From: an uncultured Anaerococcus sp.
GTDB lineage: Bacteria > Bacillota > Clostridia > Tissierellales > Peptoniphilaceae
DNA: 64,000 bases
Reading direction: 5' to 3'
NCBI RefSeq assembly: GCF_943912825.1
Contig: NZ_CALTUX010000006.1
Coordinates: 1-64,000, forward strand
The position numbers and the translations under genes were made by a program. Every line of letters starts with the position of its first letter. Position 1 is the stretch's first letter. Of the stretch, positions 27,390 to 35,426 are shown piece after piece. The notes under the pieces are model-generated. The model made no database searches. It was not told the origin of the DNA and was given only the letters and a program-made list of their open reading frames with translations.

Positions 27390-28382
27390 TTAATAAAATA
27401 TCATTCTCTTATTGCCTGAGATTAGGGTTCTTACTTGTCTTTCTGTAAAGATTGCGTAGTCGCCTTCCATGGTGTGTTTTAGGGTTGATAGGCCTACGCC
27501 AAATTCTAGGGCATCGTACATATCATTGCCTTTTGAATAAGAATTGATAAGGCCAGCTGCAAAGGCATCTCCTCCGCCTATCCTATCTACTATATCAAAG
27601 GTGTAGGCCCTAGTTTTGATATATTCATCTCCACAATAGGCTCCTGCTGATAGGGCGTTTTTGGAGGCTGAAAATGAGGTTCTGATTGTAGATATAGCAT
27701 ATTTTAGGTCATATTTCCTGTATAAGTCTATGAGCATATTTGATACACTTACATGGTCGAAGACTCCCTTAAAGGATGAGTGAAGGGTAGGAAGGACTCC
27801 TATTAGGATATCAACATCATCTAGGATTGACTTATAAAATTCTGCTGCCTGATCTAAAGGCCATAGGTTTGACCTGTAGTTTAGGTCAAAGATTACCTCT
27901 ACATCGTATTCTTTGGCTCTTTTTATGGCATATCTGGTAAGTTCTCTACCCTCTTCTGATAGGGCTGCGGTTATGCCTGATAGGAAGAAAATCTTGGCAT
28001 CTTCAAATATATCTTTCCAATCAAATTCAAAGTATTTAGCCTGGCTCATGGAGGAATTTTTTCTATCATAGATTACCTTGGATGGTCTTAGACCTATACC
28101 ATTTTCTGCATAATAGATTCCTATCCTTTCTCCTCCTCTTGCAACATGGCTCATATCTATACCAAAGTCTCTGAGGCTATCTATGGCTGCATCTCCTATG
28201 AAATTGTCTGGAAGCCTTGTGATCATCTTTACCTTTTGGCCAAGATTGGCTAGGGCTATGGCTACATTGGCCTCGCTACCGCCGTAGGTGGTCATAAAAT
28301 TTTCTGCTTGGATGAATCTTTCATAACCCGGTGGGGAGAGTCGTAGGATTAGTTCTCCCATGCAAACTATTTTATCTTTCAT
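27390..28382 (-). CDS. PfkB-family sugar kinase, second KDG-kinase-like paralogue
   Basis: A 330-residue ribokinase-fold kinase close in length and sequence to the KDG kinase at 36798-37823. It shares GYERFxQA, RPSKVIYDR, DLNYR and the catalytic-base loop GGGDAFAAG. The NxxE motif, GNEED at 195-199 in the other copy, is GVLPT here. That motif affects magnesium and phosphate response in the family, so catalysis or specificity may differ. GGGAGG precedes the ATG. It follows the GH3/transporter genes after a 490-base gap and may act on the same sugar acid or a relative. Confidence 0.82.
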   Translation of the reverse strand: MKDKIVCMGELILRLSPPGYERFIQAENFMTTYGGSEANVAIALANLGQKVKMITRLPDNFIGDAAIDSLRDFGIDMSHVARGGERIGIYYAENGIGLRPSKVIYDRKNSSMSQAKYFEFDWKDIFEDAKIFFLSGITAALSEEGRELTRYAIKRAKEYDVEVIFDLNYRSNLWPLDQAAEFYKSILDDVDILIGVLPTLHSSFKGVFDHVSVSNMLIDLYRKYDLKYAISTIRTSFSASKNALSAGAYCGDEYIKTRAYTFDIVDRIGGGDAFAAGLINSYSKGNDMYDALEFGVGLSTLKHTMEGDYAIFTERQVRTLISGNKRMIFY

Positions 28383-28506
28383 TTTTCCTCCCTTCGATAT
28401 CGGAAGTTAAGGGCTATGCCCTTAACTATCCCATTTTTTGTAACTTTTTTACTTAATTAATTTTTTTACTGTTTTTATTCGGAACTATGTCAATTTATAA
28501 ATTGTT

Positions 28507-28577
28507 TTTATTTATTATTGAATCTTCGTAACTTTATAATCTAATAAATGATATTTATTTACTATTGAATCTTCGTC
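28507..28577. repeat. Direct repeat pair, 23-base units 48 bases apart
   Basis: TTATTTATTATTGAATCTTC at 28507 recurs at 28555 with one change (TTATTTACTATTGAATCTTC). The second copy abuts the GC-rich segment. They may be short tandem duplications or the flank of an inserted element. Confidence 0.65.
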
Positions 28578-28578
28578 T

Positions 28579-28748
28579 AAGGGGGAGGGCCAAGGACCCT
28601 TCCGCCGCTCTCGGCCGCTAGGGCAAATTGGGTCCACATCACCCTCCCCCTTATACCCCAAGCAAGCCCGTCGGCTCGTGGAGACTTACACCCCACAAGC
28701 GGCTCCTTAGCGGAGGGCGAAAGGGGAAGATTTTTTTCAAAAATCTTC
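28579..28748. repeat. GC-rich structured intergenic element
   Basis: GGGGGAGGG near 28581-28589 is matched by CCCTCCCCC near 28642-28650, so the first 70 bases can fold on themselves. The rest contains further GC-rich complementary blocks (AAGCCCGTCGGCT, GCGGCTCCTTAGCGGAGGGC). A perfect GAAGATTTTT/AAAAATCTTC hairpin closes the right side. It resembles the dispersed non-coding repeats seen between genes in many gut Firmicutes, or a structured RNA. Neither can be decided from one copy. Confidence 0.45.
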
Positions 28749-28852
28749 TTTGATATAGCGGATTACTTCGTATATGAGTAGGCTTGTTCTTAGTGATTTA
28801 ATATCTTATTTATTATTTTTCTTTAGTCTACTTAATCTCACTCCCTATGTAG

Positions 28853-28877
28853 GCCTGGGCTTTGCCAGGCTTTTTTT
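28853..28877 (+). terminator. Hairpin with plus-strand T run next to the GH3 stop
   Basis: GCCTGG-GCTTTG-CCAGGC followed by seven T on the plus strand. It overlaps the GH3 stop codon. On the minus strand the hairpin lacks a T run, so it reads as a terminator for plus-strand transcription from the gene-free region or as a plain 3' hairpin of the GH3 mRNA. Confidence 0.5.
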
Positions 28878-30987
28878 AGTAGCTTAGGCCGTAGCCTAGT
28901 TTGTATTCGTTGCCTAGCTCGTCTTTGTAGGCGTAGGTTTCTTTCATATATTTGTGTTTGTCGTAGCCTGGGACGTCGTTTGGAGATGCACAGATTCCAT
29001 TTTCATCTACTGCTAGGACTGCTTCGTTTTTAGGGAAGGTGAATGGTAGTTTGCCTGTTGGGGCAAATTTACCTATTAATACATCTACTTGGGCTGGGAT
29101 GAAGGTTTCGAAGTTTGCTAGAAGGACATCTGCGTATTTTTCTGCATTTTCTAATAGCCATGGCATGGTTGAGTTGACTGATACTATTAATTTTGCTCCG
29201 TTTTTGTCTGCTAGCTTTCTATATTTTTCAAGCTTTCCTATATTTGCTACTGTTGTTTCTGTGTATTCTGAGCCGTCTAGGGCTTTGTTTGTTTTTTCTT
29301 CGCATAGGTCTAGTTCTAGAAGGCCTGGGGTTGCTGAGAAGTAGTTGCCTGATTTTGGTGTGATTTGTACAAAGATTGCTTCTGCTTCTTCAGGTCTTTC
29401 TACTGGGATGATGTCATCCCTATCTTTTAATTCTTTTAATGCTTCATTTCTAAAGGTTTCTGCCTTGTCGGCTTCCTTGTGGAGGTAGTCGAAGTAGACT
29501 TTTGTTTTTTCCTTTAGTGGAAGAGCATTTTCTTTATTTTTTAATAATACTACAGATCTTTGGTGGGCTGAGTAGGCCTTTTCTAGGTTTTTCTCATCTC
29601 TTACGATTTCTTTTGCCTTGGCTGGATCTACGTAGGTTTTCTCATCGAAAAGTCCTAGGTCAAACATTTCTTTTAATAATCTTACGTTTGCTTCTACTAG
29701 TCTTTCATGAGATATTTTGCCTTCATCGTAGGCTTGGATTATCCAGTGGCTTTCGTTGGTGTCTGAGATTAAATCTACACCATTATTTACTGCATAGGCT
29801 GCACGGTCTTGTTTTTCAAGGTGCATTACACCCCATGCCATGTTATCTAGGATGCCTGAATCTGAGTTTATATAGCCTTTAAAGCCCATATCATCTCTTA
29901 GGATATTTTGGATGAAATATTCATTGAAGGCAAAGCCTACTGGCTCAAATGGAATTCTCTTGCCCTTGTAGTTTTGAACTGCTGATTTTTCGTGGGCTGG
30001 GATTGAGTAATATGGCATGATTGATGATACATTTTTATCTACTACTGCCTTAAATGGTGGCATATGGTATTTTTCTAGAGAGCCTGGTGTCCTATAAACG
30101 TTAAATTTTCCTTCTGCATAGTGAGGGTCAAAGCCATTTTCTCTTGCTCCTCCACCTGGGAAGTGCTTCATGGTCATGGCTACTGATTCTTCATTAACTT
30201 CTTCGCCTTGGAAGGCATCTAATAAGTCTTCGCCTGCTTTTGTGATTAATTCTACATCTTCACCGAGGGTTCCGTAAAATCTTTGCCATCTTGGGTCTGT
30301 GGCTGTATCTAGCATGTACATATAGCCTTTTCTAAGGCCTGAATATTTCCATTCATCTCTTGCTATCTCGCCGAATTCTTTAAAGATTGAATAGTCATAG
30401 TCCCCATCTGGATGGTAATTTCTTGCCTTATCTCCAAGATATACTGCAGCAAGACCTAGGGTTGATGGATAGGTTGTAAATACTCCGACTGCATCGTTCA
30501 TTCCGAAGGTTCTTTCAGCATTTTCATTTCTAGAGTTTGATGCTATTATTACTGGGATGCCTAGACGGCTTTCTTCTGCCACTTCATTTAGGGCATTGAC
30601 CCACTTAGCTATATCTTCTTCAGAGAAGTTTTCTCTTAGGATAAAGTGTCTAAGGCCCATTTCCTTGATGTGTTTGGTTGAACCGTGGTTTATTTGACCG
30701 ATAAAGATATTTTTATCTTCGTATACTTCTTCATCTAGGATGCCATCATGGCTTGTTTTTGACTTATCTTCTTGGGCTAGACCCATTCTTTGGCTTTTTA
30801 TTACCATATTTCCTGCAAGCTCTTCTACAGTCATCCTGTTTGCAAGATCTCTTGCCCTTGTTTCTGAATCTAGTCTCCAATCTTCATATGGGTCAAGAAC
30901 TCCATTGTCGTTTAAATCTTTAAATTTTAGGCCTTCTACTTCTAGGATATGTTTGCTTCTAGTTTCTAGTTTTGGTTGTCTTTTCAT
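28876..30987 (-). CDS. Glycoside hydrolase family 3 protein
   Basis: A 703-residue cytoplasmic exo-glycosidase of the GH3 type; no signal peptide. KHFPGGG (274-280) is the family substrate-binding loop, and GYINSDSG supplies the probable nucleophile Asp376. The (alpha/beta)6 sandwich domain follows, but a fibronectin-like tail is absent. The early DLNDNGVLDPYED resembles a calcium loop, usual in this subgroup. I choose the ATG at 30987 after AAGGAAGG; an upstream GTG-type extension would cover the preceding hairpin. Neighbours (GPH symporter, oxidoreductases, glucuronate pathway) suggest it cleaves an imported beta-glucoside or glucuronide; specificity cannot be read. Confidence 0.88.
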   Translation of the reverse strand: MKRQPKLETRSKHILEVEGLKFKDLNDNGVLDPYEDWRLDSETRARDLANRMTVEELAGNMVIKSQRMGLAQEDKSKTSHDGILDEEVYEDKNIFIGQINHGSTKHIKEMGLRHFILRENFSEEDIAKWVNALNEVAEESRLGIPVIIASNSRNENAERTFGMNDAVGVFTTYPSTLGLAAVYLGDKARNYHPDGDYDYSIFKEFGEIARDEWKYSGLRKGYMYMLDTATDPRWQRFYGTLGEDVELITKAGEDLLDAFQGEEVNEESVAMTMKHFPGGGARENGFDPHYAEGKFNVYRTPGSLEKYHMPPFKAVVDKNVSSIMPYYSIPAHEKSAVQNYKGKRIPFEPVGFAFNEYFIQNILRDDMGFKGYINSDSGILDNMAWGVMHLEKQDRAAYAVNNGVDLISDTNESHWIIQAYDEGKISHERLVEANVRLLKEMFDLGLFDEKTYVDPAKAKEIVRDEKNLEKAYSAHQRSVVLLKNKENALPLKEKTKVYFDYLHKEADKAETFRNEALKELKDRDDIIPVERPEEAEAIFVQITPKSGNYFSATPGLLELDLCEEKTNKALDGSEYTETTVANIGKLEKYRKLADKNGAKLIVSVNSTMPWLLENAEKYADVLLANFETFIPAQVDVLIGKFAPTGKLPFTFPKNEAVLAVDENGICASPNDVPGYDKHKYMKETYAYKDELGNEYKLGYGLSY

Positions 30988-31015
30988 ATGACTTCCTTCC
31001 TTTATAATTTTTGAA

Positions 31016-31060
31016 AAAAGACCCCCAGAAAGGGCTGGGCCCAATAGGAGGTCAATTTTT
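31016..31060 (-). terminator. Attenuator-like terminator between transporter and GH3
   Basis: On the minus strand GACCTCC pairs with GGGGGTC around an inner GGGC/GCCC stem, followed by six T. It sits between the symporter stop and the GH3 ribosome binding site, so it should reduce GH3 mRNA relative to the upstream genes. Confidence 0.75.
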
Positions 31061-32446
31061 TTAATCTCTCTTTTCGCTTAGATATTTATTATTCTTTTCA
31101 ACTTCTTTTTTATTTAGTGGATATAAGAATAAGACTACTAGTCCGCCTAATAATAGAGCTATAGCTGGGATTAGGGTTGCGCTGTTGTAAATTCCTAAGT
31201 TTACTGCTGCTGTTTGTACTTCTGCTCCCTTTACATAACCAACTGCAGATAGGGCATAACCGCCTAGACCACCTGCGAAGGCTTGGCCTAATTTTCTAGC
31301 AAAGGAGTAGATTGCATAGACTTTACCGTCATCTCTTACTCCATTTTTAATCTCTAGATCATCTATTACGTCTGTAATCATTGCCCAAGTTAGGGTGTTG
31401 AAGATTCCTAGGAAAACATAAGCTAAGGCTGTTCCTGCTAGGAATACATACATATTCTTTACCTTTACTAGGAAAAGTAATAGGTAGATAGCACCTGATG
31501 TTATAAGTCCTATGACTGTTGCTTCTTTTTTACCAATTTTTTGGCCAAGTTTCATTGCCATTGGCGCTGTAAATAGCATTGGTACTGTTGTTACAAGGCC
31601 TGCTAATTGCATACCTGTTGAGTTTTCAAAATAGTTTCTATAAACATAAGCATTCATTGAACCGATTAATAGCATTCCTAAGAGGAGGCATATTGATACA
31701 ACGATTACTGATAAGAGAGATCTCTTGTTGATTACATTGCCTATGCCTGCTAGTGGGTTTTCCTTTTTACCGCCAGATTCTCTAGCTATATCCACTCTTT
31801 CTGTTACGAACTTATAGCATAGGAAATATGCTAATACTGCTATGACTCCGTAAAGTCCTGCTACTAGTGGGAACCTATCTGCAAGGAGCATGTCTGGTTG
31901 GCCAGCTACTTTTTTATAGATTAGGTAAGGTGTTACAAAGCCTATTATAAGACCAGCTATGGTTGCACCAAGAGTTCTAAAGGTTGAAAGTTCTGTTCTT
32001 TGGTCAGCATCTGGTGTGATGGCTGATGCCATTGAGCCATAAGGAATGTTGATAAAGGTGTAGCAGAATGAACCCCATAATAGGTAGGTTGCATACATTA
32101 CTATTAATTTTGTGCCATAAGGAAGGTCTTTAAGTCCTGATTGGAAAAGCAAGAAGCCTGCTACTGATACTGGTATGGCTCCCCATTTAATAAATGGTCT
32201 AAATTTACCGTCCTTATTGCCGGCAAACCTATCTACGATTGTTCCCATGCCTACGTCTGTGAAGGCATCTACTATCCTTGCTACTACGAAAAGGGTACCA
32301 ACTGTGGCTGGTTCTATACCCCATACGTCTGTATAAAATAACATAAGAAAGGATGATACTAAGGTGAAGGTAAAGTTATTACCGATATCACCGGCTGCAT
32401 AGCCTATCTTATCCTTAATGCCAAAAGGCTTTATATTTTTATTCAT
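31061..32446 (-). CDS. GPH-family sugar:cation symporter
   Basis: A 461-residue major-facilitator-type transporter with about twelve membrane segments of the glycoside-pentoside-hexuronide family (MelB, XynB, UidB). The N-terminal KIGYAAGDIGNNFTFTLVSSF and FTDVGMGTIVDRF segments are typical, with the conserved aspartates of the cation site. Set in a uronate operon, import of a glucuronide or related glycoside with sodium or protons is the likely role. GAGGGG precedes the start. It lies between an oxidoreductase and the GH3 enzyme. Confidence 0.92.
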   Translation of the reverse strand: MNKNIKPFGIKDKIGYAAGDIGNNFTFTLVSSFLMLFYTDVWGIEPATVGTLFVVARIVDAFTDVGMGTIVDRFAGNKDGKFRPFIKWGAIPVSVAGFLLFQSGLKDLPYGTKLIVMYATYLLWGSFCYTFINIPYGSMASAITPDADQRTELSTFRTLGATIAGLIIGFVTPYLIYKKVAGQPDMLLADRFPLVAGLYGVIAVLAYFLCYKFVTERVDIARESGGKKENPLAGIGNVINKRSLLSVIVVSICLLLGMLLIGSMNAYVYRNYFENSTGMQLAGLVTTVPMLFTAPMAMKLGQKIGKKEATVIGLITSGAIYLLLFLVKVKNMYVFLAGTALAYVFLGIFNTLTWAMITDVIDDLEIKNGVRDDGKVYAIYSFARKLGQAFAGGLGGYALSAVGYVKGAEVQTAAVNLGIYNSATLIPAIALLLGGLVVLFLYPLNKKEVEKNNKYLSEKRD

Positions 32447-32461
32447 AATATCCCCTCTTTT

Positions 32462-33550
32462 TTATAAGTTCGCTTTAATAATTTCTGCTTGGTCTTGGCA
32501 TAGCAAGCAAAGCTCTTGGGCCTTGAATATATGCTCTTGAGTCATGGCATTTTCTGTGCCATTTAGAGAATCTAGGATCATTTCCCCGAAGAATGGGAAG
32601 CCTACTTTGCCATTGGCTCTTATGTGCTCTTCCCCATTTTCATCTACTACAAATACATGATCGCCTGTGGCTTCTTCGCCTACATTTGTGTATTTTCTAA
32701 CTTCTATATAACCCTTTGTGCCTGTGATGAAGGTCCTGCCATCTCCCCAAGTTGAAAGTCCTTTTGGGCTAAACCAGTGGACCTTGTAGAAGAAGCTTGC
32801 CCCATTTTCACCTACTAGGGTCGCATCGCCGTAATCTTCTAGCTCTGGTGTGTCTGGGTTATTGTAATTTGCTACCTTGGCTGAGATAACCTTTGCATCT
32901 TCGTTGCCAGTGTAATATAAAAATTGTTCGATTTGGTGGCTTCCTATGTCTGCTAAAATTCCGCCGTACTCTTCTTTTTTGAAAAACCAATCTGGACGGC
33001 TTTCCTTATTTAGGCTGTGTGGGCCAAAGCCTGTTACCTGGAGGACTTTTCCAATCCTTCCTTCTTTGATTAATTCTCCTGCAAGGATTGCTCCTTCTAC
33101 GTGGAGTCTTTCTGAGAAGTAGACAAAGTATCTCTTGCCTGTTTCTTCATAGACTTTTTTAGTTTCTGCTAGCTGGTCTAGACTTGTAAAACCGGTCTTG
33201 TCTGTGAAATAATCCTTACCTGCCCTCATGACTTTATTGCCTAGGGCACTCCTTAGATTTGGTATGGCCGCTGCTGCTACCATATTTATCTCTGGGTCTT
33301 CTAGGATTATATCAAGTGAGTCAACTGGCTTAGCTTCTGGAAATTTTTCTCTAAATTCTTCTATTTTTTTAGGGTCTTTGTCATAGACATAAACTATATT
33401 TGCTCCAGCTTCTTTAAGGCCATTGCACATGCCATAGATGTGGCCATGGTCTAAGGCAGCTACTGCTACCTTAAACTTGCCATCTTCTACAACCCTATTG
33501 GCCTTGCCAACTGGGGCGTAGTTCATGCCGTCTTTTTTATTTACTGCCAT
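32462..33550 (-). CDS. Gfo/Idh/MocA oxidoreductase, divergent member
   Basis: A 362-residue two-domain dehydrogenase of the Gfo/Idh/MocA fold. The nucleotide-binding start is VAVAALDHGHIYGM, not the usual GxGxxG, and the EKP motif is replaced by DKT (in YFTDKTGF), keeping the lysine. The active-site helix GGILADIGSHQIEQFLYYTG is present. The ATG at 33550 overlaps the previous stop as TAATG, so it is translationally coupled; an upstream in-frame start lies inside that gene. The divergence suggests a different substrate or reaction from the two sister proteins upstream. Confidence 0.85.
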   Translation of the reverse strand: MAVNKKDGMNYAPVGKANRVVEDGKFKVAVAALDHGHIYGMCNGLKEAGANIVYVYDKDPKKIEEFREKFPEAKPVDSLDIILEDPEINMVAAAAIPNLRSALGNKVMRAGKDYFTDKTGFTSLDQLAETKKVYEETGKRYFVYFSERLHVEGAILAGELIKEGRIGKVLQVTGFGPHSLNKESRPDWFFKKEEYGGILADIGSHQIEQFLYYTGNEDAKVISAKVANYNNPDTPELEDYGDATLVGENGASFFYKVHWFSPKGLSTWGDGRTFITGTKGYIEVRKYTNVGEEATGDHVFVVDENGEEHIRANGKVGFPFFGEMILDSLNGTENAMTQEHIFKAQELCLLCQDQAEIIKANL

Positions 33551-34404
33551 TAGAATAGGTCTCCATAGCCATTTGCTACTAACCAATCGTAGGAGATTTT
33601 TAGTTCATTAAATGGATCTCTGCCATAGGATGAGTCTTGTTCTACTAAAAGATATCTACAACCTGATGCTATTGCTTGGTCTGCACATTCTTTAAGTGGA
33701 AGTGATCCTTGGCCTAGTGGAGCAAATCTTACCCTGTTGTCAAAGGCAAGTCTGAAGGCTTCCATATCTGTCCTTAATAAGTCTACATCTTCCATGGTTA
33801 GTGGCATTACTTCATAGTCTTTTAGGTGGACTAGTTCTACCTTGCCTGCGTATTTCTTTAGGATATTTACAGGATTTTCTCCACCTCTTTGTACCCAGTG
33901 AACATCTAACTCAAAGCCTAGCTCTGGAGCATTTTCTGCTATGATATCTAGGAGATATTTGCCGTCATATCTTACAAATTCTACGTGGTGGTTGTGGTAG
34001 TAAAGCTTGATTCCTTCTTCTTTTAATTTAAGGGCAAAGTCGTTGGCTTTTTTTGCAAATTCGATTGCTTTTTCTAGGCTTGCCATCTTATCAAATGGAA
34101 GCATGCCTATTCTTAGTAGGTCTGTGCCTACTGCCTTACAATCTGCTACGATTTTGTCAAAGTCAGTGTCTAAAGATTCTTGGCCAGGAAACATTGACTC
34201 TACTGCTGCTGACATTGAAGCTACTTCCATGTCAAAGTCCTTGCAGGCTCTTATGATTTGGTCAATATTTTCCTTGCTTGTTTCAACTTGAGATACTTCT
34301 ACTGATTTGTAGCCGATTTCATTAAGTTTTTTGAAGGTTTCGTAAGGTCCAATTTCCTTGAATGCATCAACTACTGTTGACGCTTGTACTCCGATTTTAG
34401 TCAT
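33550..34404 (-). CDS. Sugar phosphate isomerase/epimerase-like TIM-barrel protein
   Basis: A 284-residue member of the xylose-isomerase-like TIM barrel (AP endonuclease 2, COG1082; IolE relatives). The metal-site segments are visible: YYHNHHVEF, ELDVHWVQRGG, VHLKDY and LLVEQD. Family members isomerise, epimerise, dehydrate or, after oxidation by a Gfo/Idh partner, cleave sugars. It sits inside a set of three Gfo/Idh/MocA genes, overlapping both neighbours by a few bases, so it probably acts on a product of one of them. The exact reaction cannot be told. Confidence 0.85.
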   Translation of the reverse strand: MTKIGVQASTVVDAFKEIGPYETFKKLNEIGYKSVEVSQVETSKENIDQIIRACKDFDMEVASMSAAVESMFPGQESLDTDFDKIVADCKAVGTDLLRIGMLPFDKMASLEKAIEFAKKANDFALKLKEEGIKLYYHNHHVEFVRYDGKYLLDIIAENAPELGFELDVHWVQRGGENPVNILKKYAGKVELVHLKDYEVMPLTMEDVDLLRTDMEAFRLAFDNRVRFAPLGQGSLPLKECADQAIASGCRYLLVEQDSSYGRDPFNELKISYDWLVANGYGDLF

Positions 34405-35422
34405 TTACTATGTCCTCTTTCTTTATTTCCTTGCCAGTTTCTGATGAATCTATCATTGCTTGGATGATTTGCATGGTTTCCATAGCATCAGCTAGGTCGC
34501 AATAATCATCTGTGTCATTTATGATTGCCTCATAAAATTTGTTGATTAGCTTTTCATGACCTGCCCCGTAGTAGTCCTTGGTTTGGTCTGATTTATCATC
34601 TTCAGCTAGCAGATTTAAGTTTCTGTCAAATAGTCTGTTTTCTTTGACAGTGTATTTTTGCTTTTGTGATATTACTTGAAGCTCTATTGAATCTGTAATT
34701 GAGTAGGCGTTTGTTGCTATAAATAAGCCGTTTACTCCGTCTTCGTATTTGATAAAGGCACTTGCTGTATCTTCTACTTCGATTTCTTTATTCATAAGCT
34801 TACTTAGGGTGGCTGTTAGGCTTTTCCAATCCTTGCCTGTCACATAGGCCATGAGGTCTAGGGTGTGGATGGCTTGGTTGATTATTACTCCAGCTCCAGC
34901 TTCCTTTTTTGTACCTCTCCATGGGGCCTGCTTGTAATAAGCCATGTCCCTAAACCAGGTGACAAGTCCTTTTACTGCAAATACTTCTTCTTTGTTTTTT
35001 TCAAGTTCTTCTTTTAGTTTTACCACTGTGTTGTTGTAGCGGTTTTGAAAGCAGATACCAAGTTTTTGCTTGCCCTTATATTTCATATAGTGATCATAGA
35101 GGTCTTTTGTTTCTTTATAGCCAATATCTACTGGCTTTTCGCAAAATACGTGAAGGCCCTTATCTAGGGCATATTTAGAAACCTGCGCGTGAAGATAGTG
35201 AGGAAGGCAGATGTGAACTACATCCAAATCTTCCTTATCTATCATTTCCTTATAATCGCTATAGATTGGTGTGATGTCACAATGAGTGGCATCACACTTT
35301 TTTTTGGCAAGGTCTGTATCTATATCACAAACCGCTGCAAGTCTTGCGTGTGGCGATTGATTTATTGAGTGTAGGTGGATGGGAGATACTGTCCCTAGTC
35401 CAATTACTCCAACTTTTAGCAT
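34397..35422 (-). CDS. Gfo/Idh/MocA oxidoreductase
   Basis: A 341-residue NAD(P)-dependent dehydrogenase. The Rossmann start VGVIGLGTVSP is at 4-14, the family EKP motif at 95-97 (CEKPVD), and the catalytic segment is GAGVIINQAIHTLDLM. It oxidises or reduces a sugar hydroxyl, typically through tightly bound NAD; the substrate is unknown. Its stop overlaps the TIM-barrel gene by 8 bases, and it starts 4 bases after the first Gfo/Idh gene. The ribosome binding site is weak (AAAGAAAG), consistent with coupling. Confidence 0.88.
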   Translation of the reverse strand: MLKVGVIGLGTVSPIHLHSINQSPHARLAAVCDIDTDLAKKKCDATHCDITPIYSDYKEMIDKEDLDVVHICLPHYLHAQVSKYALDKGLHVFCEKPVDIGYKETKDLYDHYMKYKGKQKLGICFQNRYNNTVVKLKEELEKNKEEVFAVKGLVTWFRDMAYYKQAPWRGTKKEAGAGVIINQAIHTLDLMAYVTGKDWKSLTATLSKLMNKEIEVEDTASAFIKYEDGVNGLFIATNAYSITDSIELQVISQKQKYTVKENRLFDRNLNLLAEDDKSDQTKDYYGAGHEKLINKFYEAIINDTDDYCDLADAMETMQIIQAMIDSSETGKEIKKEDIVND

Positions 35423-35426
35423 AGTC

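Larger units (their letters stand above)
28383..28875. other. 490-base gene-free region with repeats and a GC-rich structured segment
   Basis: No reading frame of note. From left to right it holds: a perfect hairpin GTTAAGGGC-TAT-GCCCTTAAC (28406-28426); two near-identical 23-base units (28507-28529 and 28555-28577); a sharply GC-rich stretch (28579-28726) full of inverted repeats; a perfect ten-pair hairpin (28726-28748); and a hairpin with a plus-strand T run (28853-28877). The base composition contrasts strongly with the AT-rich surroundings. Confidence 0.7.

Noticed and set aside
28383..28875. CRISPR array or tRNA cluster in the large gap
   Set aside because: The two 23-base units are not regularly repeated with spacers, and no cloverleaf or CCA-type ends were found.
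29039..29882. Plus-strand frames of 101 and 126 codons opposite the GH3 gene
   Set aside because: They are complementary to conserved GH3 motifs and give low-complexity Leu/Arg/Ser-rich translations with no family resemblance.
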